From Elgaria multicarinata webbii (lineage: Eukaryota > Chordata > Lepidosauria > Squamata > Anguidae), in the NCBI RefSeq assembly GCF_023053635.1, contig NC_086172.1, positions 12,243,501 to 12,307,500 on the forward strand: a stretch of 64,000 nt of DNA, written 5' to 3'. A model generated the notes under the pieces. The model had not been told where the DNA came from. It was given only the letters and a program-made list of their open reading frames with translations, and did no database searches. A program made the translations under genes and the position numbers. Shown here one piece after another: positions 9,201 to 22,109 of the stretch; position 1 is the first letter of the stretch; each line of letters opens with the position of its first letter.

Positions 9201-12200
9201 CTGCACAAGAGAAGAAGCTACAGTATTGCAATGGCAAAAGGGATGCATAGAGATAATTGTCAGAAACACTGTCTGTGGCTCTCGTAACGAAAAGGCTCTC
9301 CAATCCGTTTTCTTCCATACATTTCTACACTTCCATAACAAAGTGAGTTTGCAGCGATGTAAAGTCTGGTGCTAGATGAGGCATATTTCTATTTACGGCA
9401 GACAAGCCTGGATGGGAGCAATTATGTGCCAGGATCCAATGGGCCAAATGAGATTTCCAAATCACACATTTTAAAGCAGTTGTTGACTAAGGCCGTAGCT
9501 AGACCTAAGGTTTATCCCAGGATTGTCCTGGGGTCAAACCTGTTCATCTAAGTGCCACACAGGGCATCCAGCGCTCAGGCAGGGACGAACCCGGGATGAA
9601 CCTGGGATAAACTTTAGGTCTAGCTACAGCCTAAGTTATTTTTTCCTGCCGCACATGCGTCTCTGCTTAAATGTATTATTTTACTGACATTATGAACTTC
9701 ATCTGTAATTTTAATTTTGAAAGCTGCCCTGTGTATTGTGAATGCAACAGAAGGGTTGGGTATAAATCATCTTAATATTGATTCCGGACTGTATATATTC
9801 TTGGGCAGAAAGTTCTGCCTCAGAATAAATAATGCACAACAGTTTAGATTTTTGTGCACACATTCATTCAGCTTTTAAAATGAGAGCTTTCAACAACATT
9901 TATAATTTTTCAGACCGAGAATTGTAATTATGCGTGTTGGGCAAATGGAGCATAGCCCTCCTGAGAAGCCAATGTTGCTTCTCAGGCCTGATCAACCTGG
10001 CCTGAACAAGCCACATTTTTTCCTAATTTAACAGAGATTAAACAATCATAGACCTATTATCCAAGTCCTATTCCGCCTTAGTCAATTTTTTAAATAATGA
10101 ATTCTATGTTAGATGCCTCTTTTGAGGGCAGTTTCATGAAAGAGCATGTGAAAGCAATTATGGAAAGAGAAAAGCAGCGACTTACCACCACAAAGAGGTA
10201 CCTCTCTGAAAGCTCCCAGCTTGTTGGGAAAATAGTTGTCTCCTCAGATAGCTTCAAGAGGATCTCTCGGGCTTTGCTCATGTTCTGAGAGTCACTAACA
10301 ATGCTTCGTTTGGTTACCGACAACAAGGTATCTGCTTCCTTCTGAAAACCTAAGACAGAAGGATTTGGAGCCCCATCTTAGCAAACACTCCATTCCATAC
10401 TCTCATAGAACATTAATTACAGCAAACACTGCTGCAAAAGAGACAAAAGTAGCCCAAATCTAGGCGAAACTTTGCTTAAAAACGGGGCAAAGTATTGCGC
10501 AATGGGGGTAAAAGGTGAAATGTCTCACTTGTTGGTTAACATACAAAGACAAGTTTAAGAGGCTTTTGAAGTCCTATGCTCATTGGCATTGCTTAGGCAA
10601 GCCCTTTGGAGAGGCACAGGAGTAATTTCAGACCACATGTAATTATGCCTCAGGAGCACTTAGAATTCTGGAGAACTTACTGGTCCTACACACTATTGTT
10701 ATTATATCCTATTAAATGGGCTTATGTACTGGGTATGCAGGCTGACGGCACAAGTCCCCTTGCTTATAACAAAGGATAGCAAACTGTGTTTAGTTTATTA
10801 TTACAGCAATGCCACAAAAAACTATGTATTTAAGGTGTCCAAACATTTTTTAAAAAAATAACTATAGCAATTGCTCTTAATATATACCTTTTTCCTTTTT
10901 AGAATTTGATCTAGAATATATCCAATGTTAGGCCTTTAAACCTGTAAATGAGAATATTAGCCTTCCTTCTGAACTCCCCCCCTTGCAACCCTGAAATATG
11001 AAATGGTACCCCCAAATTTGCTGGGTCAACACCATATGAATTCTTTGACATGCATAGAAATAGCATCAGAAACACTTTGTGATGAAGGGAACACTAGTCA
11101 AGACACTTGTTTTATTGATTACTGACACTTCTCCCTGAATCTTCTCATTTATTGTTCTCTGTAGAGCACACAAGACCTTCTCAACTAGGTATGTAGTCCC
11201 TGCAAGCTGAAACACTCCCTCCCAATCATATGACTCTCCTACACCCTGGTATCTATCATTGTCTTGTACCAACAAGCAATTGGGACATAAAGGGGCTAGC
11301 CCAAAACATACATACTTTACTTCAGCTTTCCCCAACTTGGTGCCCTCCAGATGTTTTCAACTACAACTCCCAGCATTCTTGATCTTGTCCATGTTACCTA
11401 GGGCTGATGGGAATTCAAATACAAAACATTAGGAGGGCACTAGGCTAGAGAAGGCAGCTTTACCACCACATTGCAGATAACCTTTACAAATGGATTCTTT
11501 CTACAATTATCTATTGACTTATAAATTGAATCCATGTGAATAGAAAGAAAAATCATACTTACCCAAGTCTTCCAAAATGCATTTCCATCTGTTTCTCACT
11601 TCCCTTCGCATTTGACGTAAAGTATAGATGTCATAGTTCAGTTTTTGCCATTCCTGCAAAGGAAAAAAAGAGATATACCATCTTTACTCCTAAACATCTT
11701 AACTCAGCTCTTTCTGATGGTCTTAACAAATTTTGGGGGTTTTGCCCAAATTTAACACAATTAAGGAATGTCCCTTCATTCAGCAGTTCTGCATAACCCA
11801 AAGATACTCTCTTTAAGACAAATAGGTAATTTCTCTCTCAATGACTTGTGCAACACCCCCTCTGAATTTCCAAGGAGATCAATCTGTGTGTTTTCCCCAC
11901 TAGAGGGCACAATACGATCACAAGGCAAACTGAACAGCAGAGTAATCATTCAAAGGAGTAATACATGTTATAAAAACACTGGACTACAACGGCTAACCTG
12001 TTTTAGCAGGCCTATACTTTTCAGAAATTAAGTAATAAATTAAATTATTAATATAAAAAGTTGTATTATACACACACACACACACACACACAATGCTTTC
12101 CCTTGCAATTCGCAAGGGTAGGTTCCTGAAATGTCTTCTAAATTTGGGTGGATGTTTAAGGAAGCAAAAAGCCTGGGTAACCATAAAAATTACATGAGCC

Positions 12201-15200
12201 CATATTGGCATTTTTTGCCTGCCTGCCTGCCTGCCTAACCAAGGATGTGTATTTGTCCACTCTAAATATATATCTTGCTTAATCCTTAACATGGCAGCCG
12301 CATATCCTAACACAGGCTGTGGTACCTTAGACAATCCTATTTATTATGAGATGTGTTTCTGTAGTCTGTCAACATCCAACTTCAGCACAGGCGTGAGGCA
12401 GGCCATAGCTAGACCTAAGGTTTATCCCTGGATCGTCCAGGGGTCAAACCTGTTCATCTAGGTGACACACAGGGGATCCAGTGCTCAGGCAGGGGCGAAC
12501 CCTGGATGATCACAGGATAAACCTTACGTCTAGCTGTGGCCGCAGACAGATGGTAACTGCATGAGAAACAATTTACTGTTGGTACAATGAGCCACTCAGC
12601 ATTCTTATTCAAGACCCCAAGAAACATAAAAAATGGTTAATGAAGCTTTATGCTGCAATTGCGGTCAGTCACCCTACGATCAGAAACTGACTGTTGAGGA
12701 CTCCAGAGGGACTGAAAATCTCTTCTTGCTGATTTATGCATCTTGGTGAAGATCCACTAATAACTTCATCCTGAGGAGCTTGAAAATGGACTTAATCAAA
12801 GCTGCTTATTTTTTCCATCAGTTTACCTCAGCTGTAGATCTCCAACCTCCTTACAGAGAATGGAGCCAGAGTAATAAGAACCCCCAAGCAAAGGAAAATT
12901 TCATTCCACATTTACTTCACATCTGTCCATCCCTGTCCTTACACCAAGCCTGAATTGCTTGGTGTCCTTATTGCAAGGCTCTTAAATTTAATGGAGAAAC
13001 AAAAGGAATGTGTTGCGCTGCTGGAAAAATTAAACTGCCTCAACTTGGAGAACCACCAGAGCCATTACAAACTTTGCTTGCTGGATATACCGCTGAATCA
13101 AAGCATTTCCTATCTAACATCAGGAAATACAACTCATGCTTCCAAATGACGTCGTTCGGCGCAGAAATCATCACAGCTCCATTTATGCCAACTTTCAAAG
13201 TCAAAGGACAAATTTATCATAAACCGGCTCCTTCCTTCCGTTTCAAGATAGTCAACATAAATTCCTACAAATGTATTCATTGGTGATGGCAATGATGAAT
13301 TGAATGCACGCTGTGGAATTTATACCGGCATAAAAAGGTCCATCGTTTCAAAACTGCAACAGCTACTTCACGAAAAAAACAATTTAGTACATTTGTTCAA
13401 AACAGCAATTGACATGATGCCATCTGATACACACAAGATTGTTATTCATGCTGACAAAACGCCTGCTGGAGAACATGTGTGAAGATTCAATGCTCCAACT
13501 ATAGATGAAGTGGCAATTGTTATAGTCGGAGATCAATCTTGACAGGACCTTTCAAAGGTGAAGATGTCCTCATTCCTCGCATTCCTATGATTCCAACAGA
13601 TATGCCATTTCAATTTAAGAGATTGCAATTCCCCATTCGATTGGCGTTTGCAATCACCATCAACAAAGCTCAGGGCCAATCTTTAGAATTGTGCGGTTTA
13701 GATCTAGACACAGATTGCTTCTCACATGGACAATTATATGTTGGGTGTTCTAGAGTCGGTAAACCAGACAATCTCTATATCTACACAGACAATGGAACAA
13801 CTAAAAATATTGTATATCCACAAGCATTGTGAAATTAAACATATTAGAAAAATCCGCTTTGTCTTTTCTTTCTTTTCAATTTAACCAGACTGAGCCACAG
13901 CAACGCGTGGCAGGGTACAGCTAGTGTCGTAATAAATTTGTAAGTCTTTCAAGTGAAACAAGCCTCTTTCTTGCTTTTGTTCTGCAAGAGATTGACATGG
14001 CTGCCACTCTAGAAATTGTTACAATGGAAGGCCCACTTCAAAGTCTCCTTGGATATGGAAAGTTTATAATGCTATAATATTGGTGCTGTATAGAAAAAAA
14101 ATACGTACAAAAAATACACCTCAAGATGGCATCTATCTAAAATCTCTAGCTGAACAAAACGCAAAAGGAGATTAGCACTAATGGGACGTCTTCCTCCTCC
14201 TTCCTTCAAAAGAACAAAATGCCAGGAGGGAAAATACAAGAGTCAAGACTTTTAATAAATATTTATAACTGAATGTTGACGACAGAAGGAAAAAAAAATA
14301 GACTGAAAACCAATACCCTAAAATGTCACATTGTCTTTATCTGGGTCAAAATGTTCACTAGAGTTAAAGCTGGCCCAGAGCAGAGATAAGAAGAACCCCT
14401 TTTTTGAAGGCGTAAGAGTCTCCGCCCCACTAAGAGAGCTTTCTCTGCAATTTCACAAGCGGGGGACCCTGAGTGTTGAGGAAAAGAGGGAAACCCTATC
14501 CACTGTACGGATGGATCATACCAGGATGCGTGCACACACACCCCACGCCACACTCCAGGGGATGTAGCGCTTTTGGGGTGCAATGGTGATTCTGCTTATA
14601 GTGAAAAAGCAAAGATGATTTCGTGGTGTGAATGGCCCATTTGGAAGCATCCCAAGTCAGTGAGATCTTTCCCTCTTCCCAGGGTGGGTTGGTGTGGCTC
14701 TGCAGATCATAGATTATAACACTGCAGCTGAAGCAGGTCCACAGTTCATGTTAGGTTTTCAAAATAAATGTTTATGCTTTATAGGAGGCTCCTTTAACGT
14801 CTTAATGTTACGCTTGCAGAAAAGCCAGACCTTTTAAAACGGATTCAGTTGATCAAATAAAAATATGAGAAAAATATAAATGCAAGCACTGATTCATCTT
14901 CAGCTGCCTCCATCCTGTCAGATAGTATTGTAACATGGAACCAACACACCCAGAAGTTACACCATAAAAGGAATTTCACACACTACTTAATACAATTACC
15001 TCCCAAAATTTCAGATGGCATAGATAGGGCTCTCAGGTGGCTCCCTACGCAGTCACTGACCAGACCTGCTTAGCTGGTATCCAAAATCTGCATTGTGGAA
15101 CAACTTGCTTCAGGTAACATTGTAGTGGAAATGCTACTCATTGCTTGCATGTAACAAACTGATAAGTCAGGAAACTAGTAAGCAGCTTCCTAAACAAAGT

Positions 15201-18200
15201 ATACACACAAATATGAAGGATTTGGGGGAATGGACCTCATTTTTGTTCAGTACTCCAATCCCATTGAATTTAATGGAGAAATTAAGGACATTATTTACTT
15301 CCACCACCACCACCACCCCACTTAATTCAGTAATATTTTACTTTGGTAGAATTGTGCCTTTGGTTTCCCCCACCCCACCCCACTAAGCTCCATTTATGAC
15401 AGCCTTTCTCAACCTGAGGCGCTCCAGATGTGTTGGACTACAACTCCCAGAATGCCCCAGCCGGCTGGGGCATTCTGGGAGATGCAGTCCAACACATCTG
15501 GAGCGCCCCAGGTTGAGAAAGGCTGATTTATGAGAACAGCAACCTGTGAAGCGATCCCTAGCCTTTAATGCCACAGGTATCATGGCAAAAGCATTATGAA
15601 ATCCAACAGCTTAATAGAAGGATTAGCTCTAAAAACCTGATATCACTTCAGTGTGTGCTTAACTCTCCCCCTGGACAATAAACACACAACCAGCCACACA
15701 TCTCAGTCACAATATTTGGATGCCTGCCATAAATAATTCAGAATACAAAAGGGCAAATGTGATATCGTTTAATTACCGTGCTCAGGTGTCCAGTGATGAA
15801 TATGCAAAGAATATTTTACACAAAGTTATTTTACACAGTATAGTTACACGCCTAAAACTATTGCACTATAAGCTCCAAAGGACTTGAGGGGAAAAATTTA
15901 AAGAGGAAATTTAAAAAATCATGACAAATCAACAGATGACCCAATCTGATCAAAATTTGGTATGCTGAAAGCCCTCGTTAAGACCTGCCACTGTGCCAAT
16001 TTGGATCTCTTTAGCTTTAAAACTTACACAGATGTAAGCATTTGTTTAATTTCCATTTTAAAAATCATAACAAATCAACCAGGGGGGAGGCGAAGCCAGG
16101 AGATCAGGAAGTGGGTGGAGCAAAGAGACGATAAAACAAACAGGGTGTCCTGCTCTAATCAATGAATACGGGGGCGGGAAAGCAAAAGGTTCGTAATACG
16201 ACATTACTGGAGTGTGCCCCGTGAAGTTTAAAAACGACACAAATCAAAACATTTCCAGTGGTAGAAAAAAACGTAATAAGCACTAGTGTAGATCTGCCCT
16301 CAATTTCCTTTGGAAGAAAGAGTACAGGGAACTTCTCGTGCCTGAGTGCAAGGATATTTTAAAACTGTACAAACAGGGGAAATGGGACAGGTGATACGAG
16401 GTTCCATTTCAGAAGCAAAAGCAGCCCAGCCAACCCTGAACACACAAACAGAGCCCACCTAGCCTCAGATCCAAGATTCTGACACAAGACGCTCAGTCTA
16501 AAGTCAGATTCCTTGAACCACCACTGTTGAGCTTGTATGTACAGCTTCCAGGAAATCTTAATACATCCTGTCAGGATGGAGAGTCGCACAACAGATTATA
16601 AAACCTCCCTGCTGGAAGTATGACAGCTTAACTCAATTTGAGTTGATTGGAATCACTGGCTGTCATTAGCAAAAGCTGCAGCACCTCAGTGTTCCTTATA
16701 AGGACAACAGAAGAGCCTGGCAGGGAACAACACAAATGCAAACGCCATAAAATACATATAATTAAAACATTTAAAACTAATACATTATTCAAAGCAGAAC
16801 ATTATTAAAAGGCATCTTAAAATTCAACTGGGTAGGCCTGCCAGAAGAGATCAGTTTTTATAGCTTTCTTAAAATCCAGAAGAGTGTTACGTTGACGAAT
16901 CTCTCCCGACAGGTCATTCCATAATCAAAGAGCGGCAGAGGAAAAGGTCCTCGGGGACACGGTGCAACAGCACCCTCCCAACCATGTTCCCCAGCAACTG
17001 GTGCACACAGGCTTACTGCCTTGAATACTGGAGATAGCACACAAGCATCAGGGCTAGTAGCCATTGATAGCCTTCGCCTCCAGGAATTTATCAACCCCCT
17101 TTTAAACCCATCCAAATTGGTGGCCATCACTACATCTTGTGGTAGTGAGTTCCATCATTTAACTATGTGCTGTGTGAAGAACTACTTCCTTTTATTTGTC
17201 CTGGATCTCCCACAAATCAGCTTCATGGGATGACCCCGGGTTCTAGTATTTTGAGAGAGGGAGAAAAATGATTTTCTATCCACATTCTCCACACCATGCA
17301 TCATTTTGTACACCTCTATCACGTCTCCCCTTAGCCTCCTTTTTTCCAAGCTAAACAATCCCAGTTGATGTAACCTTCCCCCATAGGGGAGATGCTCCAG
17401 CCCCTTCATCATTTTAGTTGCCCTTTACTGCACATTTTCCAGCTCTATAATTTCATTTTTTTAGGTGTGGTGACCAGAATTGTACACAGCATTCTAAGTG
17501 TGGTCGCACCATGGATTTGTGTAAGGGCAGTATGATACTGGCAGTTTTATTCTCAGTTCCTTGTCTTATAATGCCTACTATCGAGTTTGCCTTCTTTACA
17601 GCAGCCGCACACTGGGTGGACATTTTTATCGAGTTGCCCACCACAATCCCAAGACCTCTTTCTTGTTCAAGTCACCACCAGCTCAGATCCCATCAGGTTA
17701 TACTTGAAGTTGGGGTTTTTTGCCCCAACGTGCATCACCTTATACTTGCTTACATTGAATCGCATCTGCCATTTGGATGCCCACTCTCCCAGCTTGGAGA
17801 GATCCCTTTGGAGCTCTTCACAATCCCTTTGTGTTTTAACAACCGTGAATAATTTGGTGTCGTCAGCAAACTTGGCCACTTCACTGCTCACTCCTAATTC
17901 CAGATCATTTATGAACAAGTTGAAAAAAATGGTCCTAATACCGATCCCTGTGGGACCCCACTGTTTACTTCCCTGGCCCTATGCCATAGGTCAGAGTCCT
18001 TTTTAGACTTCTACTCAACTATGGATAGCACACAAAAGAGAGCTGACCATCACACACGTAGTGAGCCATTGTATTATTCAGAGTACAGTTAACTTTGCAG
18101 AACAGTAAGATATTGCAACAATGGAGATTTAAGTCTCAAAGAATCCCACTTAGTAGAATATTCAGGATCAATCGTGCTGCAGAATTAACGATAAGGATTG

Positions 18201-21200
18201 CCCTTCATTCAAACTTTTACCTGGCAACATAAGCATAAACTCAAACCACCCACTGAGAAACATTCCAGGGAATCTGGCACTAAAATGCTACTAGCTATAT
18301 TGATGCATTTCAGGAGCAGGAATGTAACAGCAGCACTAAGAGGATTATGCCCAGTCACATGCCATTATAGTTCTTACCTAAAACCTTTGCATTTTAGAAA
18401 AAGCTGAGTCCTCTTTAGGGAAAACGTAGAAATGGAGTTTTGTCTTTGACTCAGGTGGGAAGAAGGCATTTGAAATCTGTGCTTGCTTTCCCCATCTACC
18501 TTTAAGCAGCTCTAACCACACTCTTCCCCCGCCCTTCTCTGGACTTTTACTTTCCTTGTCATCTGCTTTCCTAGATCACTCACTAATTGGAGAGTATCTC
18601 AGTCCTACTCTTTCATTGCAAAGAGGGATTTATTTGGCCACTTCAACACTATAATATGGTGACAAGCAGGATTACCAAGCCATTTCTGGAAACAGGAAAG
18701 AAGGTTCGGTAGCTTCTATTCCAAGAGTTCCTTTGTAATCTCGTTGGCTTAGTTTCTTGACTACATTCTTTTATCATGGCTGCCTTTGATTCTATCCATT
18801 GGCAGCATTTCCTGAATAAATTACAAGTCCTGGGTGTTGATACAAAAAGCTACTAAACTGCATTATGAGTTTATACTCTGACACATTTTAAGAATTATGA
18901 GCAGAATGCAATGGACAACTATCTAACCCAGTGTCAGATACAAACGGTGTGGGACAAGGATGATGTGGTGGAGTTCCTTAAAAGCAATAGTTATTTCCCA
19001 ATTAAGCCAACAATTAATAAGACTGTCATCCTTCTTTATGAGGTTGATGCTGTTCTAATTTCATATACCCATATTTTAAGGCAGTTTAGTCTGTACTATC
19101 AGAATGAACAGCTTTTCACCAACATTAAGCTAATGATTTGTACCCAAACACATTTATAATTGGATACTGGATGGGAACAGTTTAGACCAAGTTTTTCTTT
19201 TTTAGTACTTCAGGATTGCTTTCCAGTGATCAGGTGAATGGTCTTCTAAAATGCAACTGAGTACCTTTCTTAGATGATAGAAACACAATAATGTGTTCTA
19301 TCGTGTAAAAGGGGCACTTTAGTTCAACTAATCTTAGAATTGTATATGGTCAGGATTCTGCCACAATTAATTTACAAAGCCCCTTTATGGGTCATGGTTA
19401 ATTGGGACTTGCTAAAAGGTGTGTGTGTGTGTGTAGACCAGTTTCAGTTCCAGCCTCAAGTAGGGTGATTTATGCTGAATTAGGTGCAAAGTCTGAGGCT
19501 CTTAAATTAGCCTTGATTTTTTAGTTGAAGATTGCTTTCAAACAGGCAACATAATGTATGCTGACTGCAGTTGAGGAAATGGAAGCAATGTCATGGAAAC
19601 AAAAGGTCCAACTCATTGTTCTGAATATGAGATTTTCAACATCCTTCTTATTATCAGGACAGGGCCAATCCTATGGTATCACCACAGCCCAGTGGCCCTA
19701 AGTAGGGTAAGGTTTGTCTTTGTAAACCTCTATATATTGAGGATGTTATACATTTGTCCTTGACTGTAAGACTTAAAATGATTTTCAAATTGTATATTCC
19801 TCCCTTGTGGGATTTAGTTAAAGGAAGGCCCTCCATTATAAAACTATGTCTTTTATCAACTAAGAGACAAAACTTTTAGTCCAAACCACTCTATTCCAAC
19901 CACAGTCATCACACTGTTTCCGCCTGATCTTGTTTATCACTCACAATATCCCCAAAATAAAGTTTGTCCATCAACTCGAAGGAAAAAAACTGTGTGACTG
20001 CAGATTATGACTTCCTTAAAATCAATGTTTCCCTCTTTTGACAAGCAAGCACGACAAGTATAATTAAGATTTTAGTTCACCGAAAATGCGGCTAATCAAA
20101 ATAAGTCCATGCCAAGTTTAAAGTAAGGCATCAAGACAAATTAAAAAGAAGTGCCAAGGCTAGCTTCCAGGTTATGGCACCCTACAAGATAGGGTGTATA
20201 AAGATAGGATATAAAGATAGGATAGGATCCTATCTTTATATCCTATCCAAGATAGGATATAAAGATACTGCCCTCAATGTGTGTGTCTCTAATCCAGGCA
20301 ATGCTGAAAAAGTTACTTTAGTCATAAAATACTACATGGAGCTGCGGTTAGAATGAAGGCTTCAGAGGCAAAAAGCTTGGGTAGTAATTCTTGCTCTGTT
20401 GCAAAGTTCACTGGATGGCTTTGGGCAAGTCATTATCTTCCATATTTTGGACAGAAGAAAAATGCCACTGAATTGGCTGAAGGCACCTTGGAGTACAGAG
20501 ATCCGACATGTAATAGCAGTGCATACTCTTCCCTATATTCACGCTGTTCTTGTCTATTTGTAAATAAGGTAGGGCTGAATTCAGTTTAAATTGCTGAGAT
20601 TCCTGAACTTCCCCCATGACTCATATTTTCTTGCATATCTTACAGTCCTGGCTACCACCCACCACCACCACCCCCGTTTCAGCATGCAGAGTCAAGGCAG
20701 GAAGCATTTTTCTCCCAATTGGCTTAATGATATTTCATCTTGTAATGCTTCCTGTCTTCCCTCTGTTTGCCTGAGGTGGGGGTGGGCGGTGGGGGAGGGG
20801 AAGAAATGCCCTTCACCAATCACACAGAACCGCAGCTGGAAGCGGCAAGAGAATACAGAGAATCCCAACTTTACCACCTGTGAAGAGGGTGGCTAAATTC
20901 AGGGCAAGCATTTTGGTTCAGTAGAAAATGAAGCAAATATTATGTAGATTCCATGGGTGTTTTGTTCTCAAAACTGAAATTGAACCTAGACTGTGCTGCC
21001 CCTGGAAGACATACAGCAAATTTGCCATGCACCTACCACAGCCTATGGTCTATATACTTTTGCTACCGAACTATTTTACAGCACATTACCTTTTTCTCAC
21101 ATTCCAAATGCTCATGAAGGACAGCTGTCCACCACCACACCTACTATTTGGTGGAGCTGAAGAACAGCCTTTGCAAGTAATTTATCAAGGCAGCAGTAAC

Positions 21201-22059
21201 TATGTTTTATTTTTGACATCTGGTTATAACCTTGGCAGATTTCATGATTTCAGTCTCAAGACTGAAACTGTCACTGTGGGCACCAGAGGGCATGCTCCTA
21301 GTGGTTCCACATGGATCTTTGGGCCAATTGGAATCCACCAGGTGAAGAGCCTTTCGTGTGGTGGCTCCTTTTCTTTAGATTTCTCTGCCCCAGGCACCAA
21401 CACTGTGCTGCCTCTGTTGTCACCTGAACACAGCTCTTTTCCAGGAAGCATTCCTCAATTAACCAGCCACCACTTTTATCAGTATTCTGTTTAAACTGAA
21501 GAATGGTAATATGCTGTTTCAATCTTTTTACTGTTTTATTGCTATGTTCACTGCTTAGGAAACTATTTTAGATATAGAGCAGTATATAAATATTGCAAAT
21601 AAATATATCAAAACAGAATTGCTTTTAAACGGCTTTACAACAGCCTTTAACACTGCTTCATTCCCATATGAACCAGCCTGATTGCCCAGGCTGTCCTGAG
21701 AGGCCCTGCTCCATGGACCCTCATGGTTTGAGGCATGATGGGTAGCTCTAAGAGTTGGAGCCTTCTCTTCAATAGCACCCGTGCATTAGAATCTAAGCAG
21801 ACTCAGGCTTTAGCTAGACCTAAGGGTTATCACGGGATTGTCCTGGGGTCATCCCTGTTCATGTAAATAACACACAGGATATCCTGGGAGCAGGCAGGGA
21901 CAATCCCGGGATAAACCTTAGTTCTAGCTAAGGCCTCAGTCTCTTGCCTTTTCAGTTTTAGAGGAGACCTTAAGGCTACATTTTTCTGTCAAATTTTAGG
22001 GGAAGGAAGCAGACAATATTTGCATCCTCATGCTTGTTTTGTTAGGGTATTGTGTGACA

Positions 22060-22109
<50 letters not shown>

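Noticed and set aside
8956-9375. 139-codon plus-strand open frame
   Set aside because: It is antisense to MREG exon 5 and its flank and shows no family resemblance.
20928-21494. 188-codon plus-strand open frame
   Set aside because: No recognisable domain, no splice context, composition like intron. Treated as chance.
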